Positions 62,771-64,000 of a DNA stretch of 64,000 bases are shown one piece after another. The DNA is taken from NCBI RefSeq assembly GCF_021155775.2, contig NC_060234.1:496001-560000 (forward strand), read 5' to 3'. Positions within the stretch are counted from its first letter, which is position 1. Every line of letters starts with the position of its first letter. The DNA comes from Neodiprion pinetum (lineage: Eukaryota; Arthropoda; Insecta; Hymenoptera; Diprionidae). Below the pieces are notes generated by a model. It saw only the letters and a program-made list of their open reading frames with translations, searched no databases and was not told the origin of the DNA. The position numbers and the translations under genes are program-made.

Positions 62771-63985
62771 TCATTTGCATCTACATGGCAACCTGCTGTC
62801 CGGATCAAAATACTTTACAGTTTTTCGTTCGCTTGGTTTAGCCCCGAATGTAACAACATTTTTTTTTGCTACAGCATAGGGCATTCTCGGCGTGGAGAAA
62901 TGCACCCCCCAACAACCATTTTTTTTTAGAACAATTCCGCCGGATGAGCAATTAGTTTCGTGATACATTGCATCGATATTGAGCTTCAAAGTATCCTCAG
63001 GACAGGAACCTGCCGTTACTTCCTCTACGATTTTCCTGGACAGTCCGAGCTTAGCAATAGTTTCTCCATGACCAGTCATTGAGCAGCCAGCTAAATTGTT
63101 CGCAAATGTTCCACAGCCAAGAAACGGCGAATCACCTATCCTCCCAACCATTTTCCCATTCAATCCACCCGTTGTTGTGCCTGCTGCCATCGACTGTCCG
63201 TCCCATGCTACGCAGCCAGTGGTCCCCCAGCTTTCTAGCAGACATGACCATGTTTTATTTAACATGTAGAGCAAGCGAGTTGACCGTCCATGTTCAGTGA
63301 TTACTTTTCAATAAATCGGCACTTTGAACATCTTCGACATCGTATTTCAGGTCCTGACTACAATTATTAGATAAATGCAGAGCCAAAATGGCCTTTGGCG
63401 AAACCATATTGCCTCCCGAAATCCAATGCATATCTGTACACCTCGACAACTTCTTAGCACCATCCCCGACCAAAATAGTGTTTGGGTAATTCTCAAGGAC
63501 AAACTTAGCTAAACTGATTGGATGTTCGATATCTGATACTGCTGCGACGGAACCGATCTCAAATCTATTCCCATCCATGATACTTGCATCCATTTGAACA
63601 TCGCCTTAGTCAAAGAAATGCAATTTATATTAAACTCGTGTAACCAGGCCAGAATGAAAGTTAGCTACAAACCTAGCTGGTTCAAGACCGAACCATATCC
63701 ACAGTTAAAAAATTCGTCACACTCTAGCCACCACAAAGCAGCTTCGACCGCGTCAAGAGCATTTCCACCATCCATCATTTTTTTGTAACCACGACAGACT
63801 GCTTTTTTACAACCATCAAGCTTTTCGCACATCACCATATCGCTGCACTGTCCGCAACCGCCGTGTACAATTATACAACACTTTTTCTTTAAATCTGACA
63901 TCTCAATTGCTGGTTCACAAATGGATGTGGCTAAACTTTCCACCAAAGGCTTGCAATGAGGATTGCATAGTTTACAGGTTGGCAT
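62771..63985 (-). CDS. isoaspartyl peptidase/L-asparaginase (ASRGL1-type Ntn hydrolase), cysteine-rich
   Basis: The family self-cleaves before a threonine to expose an N-terminal nucleophile, then hydrolyses L-asparagine and isoaspartyl dipeptides. Exons are 63985-63673, 63604-63305 and 63234-62771, with introns of 68 and 70 bases, in phase, giving 358 residues. Motifs: IIVHGGCG near residue 40; DGGNALDAVEAAL; NCGYGSVLN; MDASIMDG; the cleavage site WG/TTGCVAWDG with nucleophile Thr209; TTGGLNGKMVGRIGDSP with the substrate-binding Arg and Asp; and MTGHGE. All catalytic elements look intact. About 23 Cys residues are spread through the chain, including an N-terminal CKLCNPHC extension, far more than I expect for this family. 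The ATG at 63985 is the first in the window. The frame stays open upstream to the edge, so the true start may lie outside, or at the later Met before SDLKKKCC. Confidence 0.9.
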
Positions 63986-64000
63986 ATTGTTGCAAGATTT

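Overview
The window is eukaryotic, AT-rich and intron-bearing, with short GT-AG introns and insect-type orthologues. It looks like an insect nuclear chromosome. Hymenoptera (sawfly-like) is my best guess from overall texture, but no diagnostic marker proves the order.

Layout. Positions 1-5296 are a tandem satellite with a 343-bp unit that runs off the left edge. It fades into strongly diverged monomers up to about 6480. A candidate two-exon minus-strand gene fragment follows (7688-8118). Next is tout-velu/EXT1 on the plus strand (8486-11312, seven coding exons, 713 residues), then a 5-kb gene-free spacer. The PGC-1 orthologue spargel lies convergent to it on the minus strand (23007 to 16353, fourteen coding exons, 1099 residues). 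Also on the minus strand is a three-exon, 563-residue charged protein ending in a farnesylation box (30583 to 27203), possibly kugelkern-like. A long gene-poor interval with nested inverted-repeat elements follows. The PP2A B/PR55 regulatory subunit twins is then on the minus strand: common exons 44767 to 40094, with first exons at 45804, at 50430, and probably at 49017 and 46130. The right end holds two tightly packed minus-strand genes: an unrecognised 508-residue protein (62630 to 61030) and a cysteine-rich isoaspartyl peptidase/L-asparaginase (63985 to 62771).

All gene models were built by hand from reading frames plus GT-AG splice sites in compatible phase. The four recognised genes (ttv, srl, tws, asparaginase) join in frame across every intron and match family motifs at the junctions. 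They work in unrelated processes: heparan sulfate synthesis, mitochondrial and metabolic transcription, phosphatase targeting, and isoaspartyl or asparagine hydrolysis. No operon-like logic links them.

The most interesting material is: (i) a family of alternative first exons in twins that all end in phase 1, two of them new candidates; (ii) the satellite array with a decaying edge and a variant monomer recurring at an exact ten-unit spacing; (iii) a perfect GTCACGTGAC palindrome upstream of spargel, the sequence bound by TFEB/MITF-type factors that regulate PGC-1 in mammals; (iv) a CSIM-terminated nuclear-type protein; (v) a dispersed repeat family present in two divergent copies flanking a G-quadruplex-prone tract; and (vi) nested MITE-like elements.
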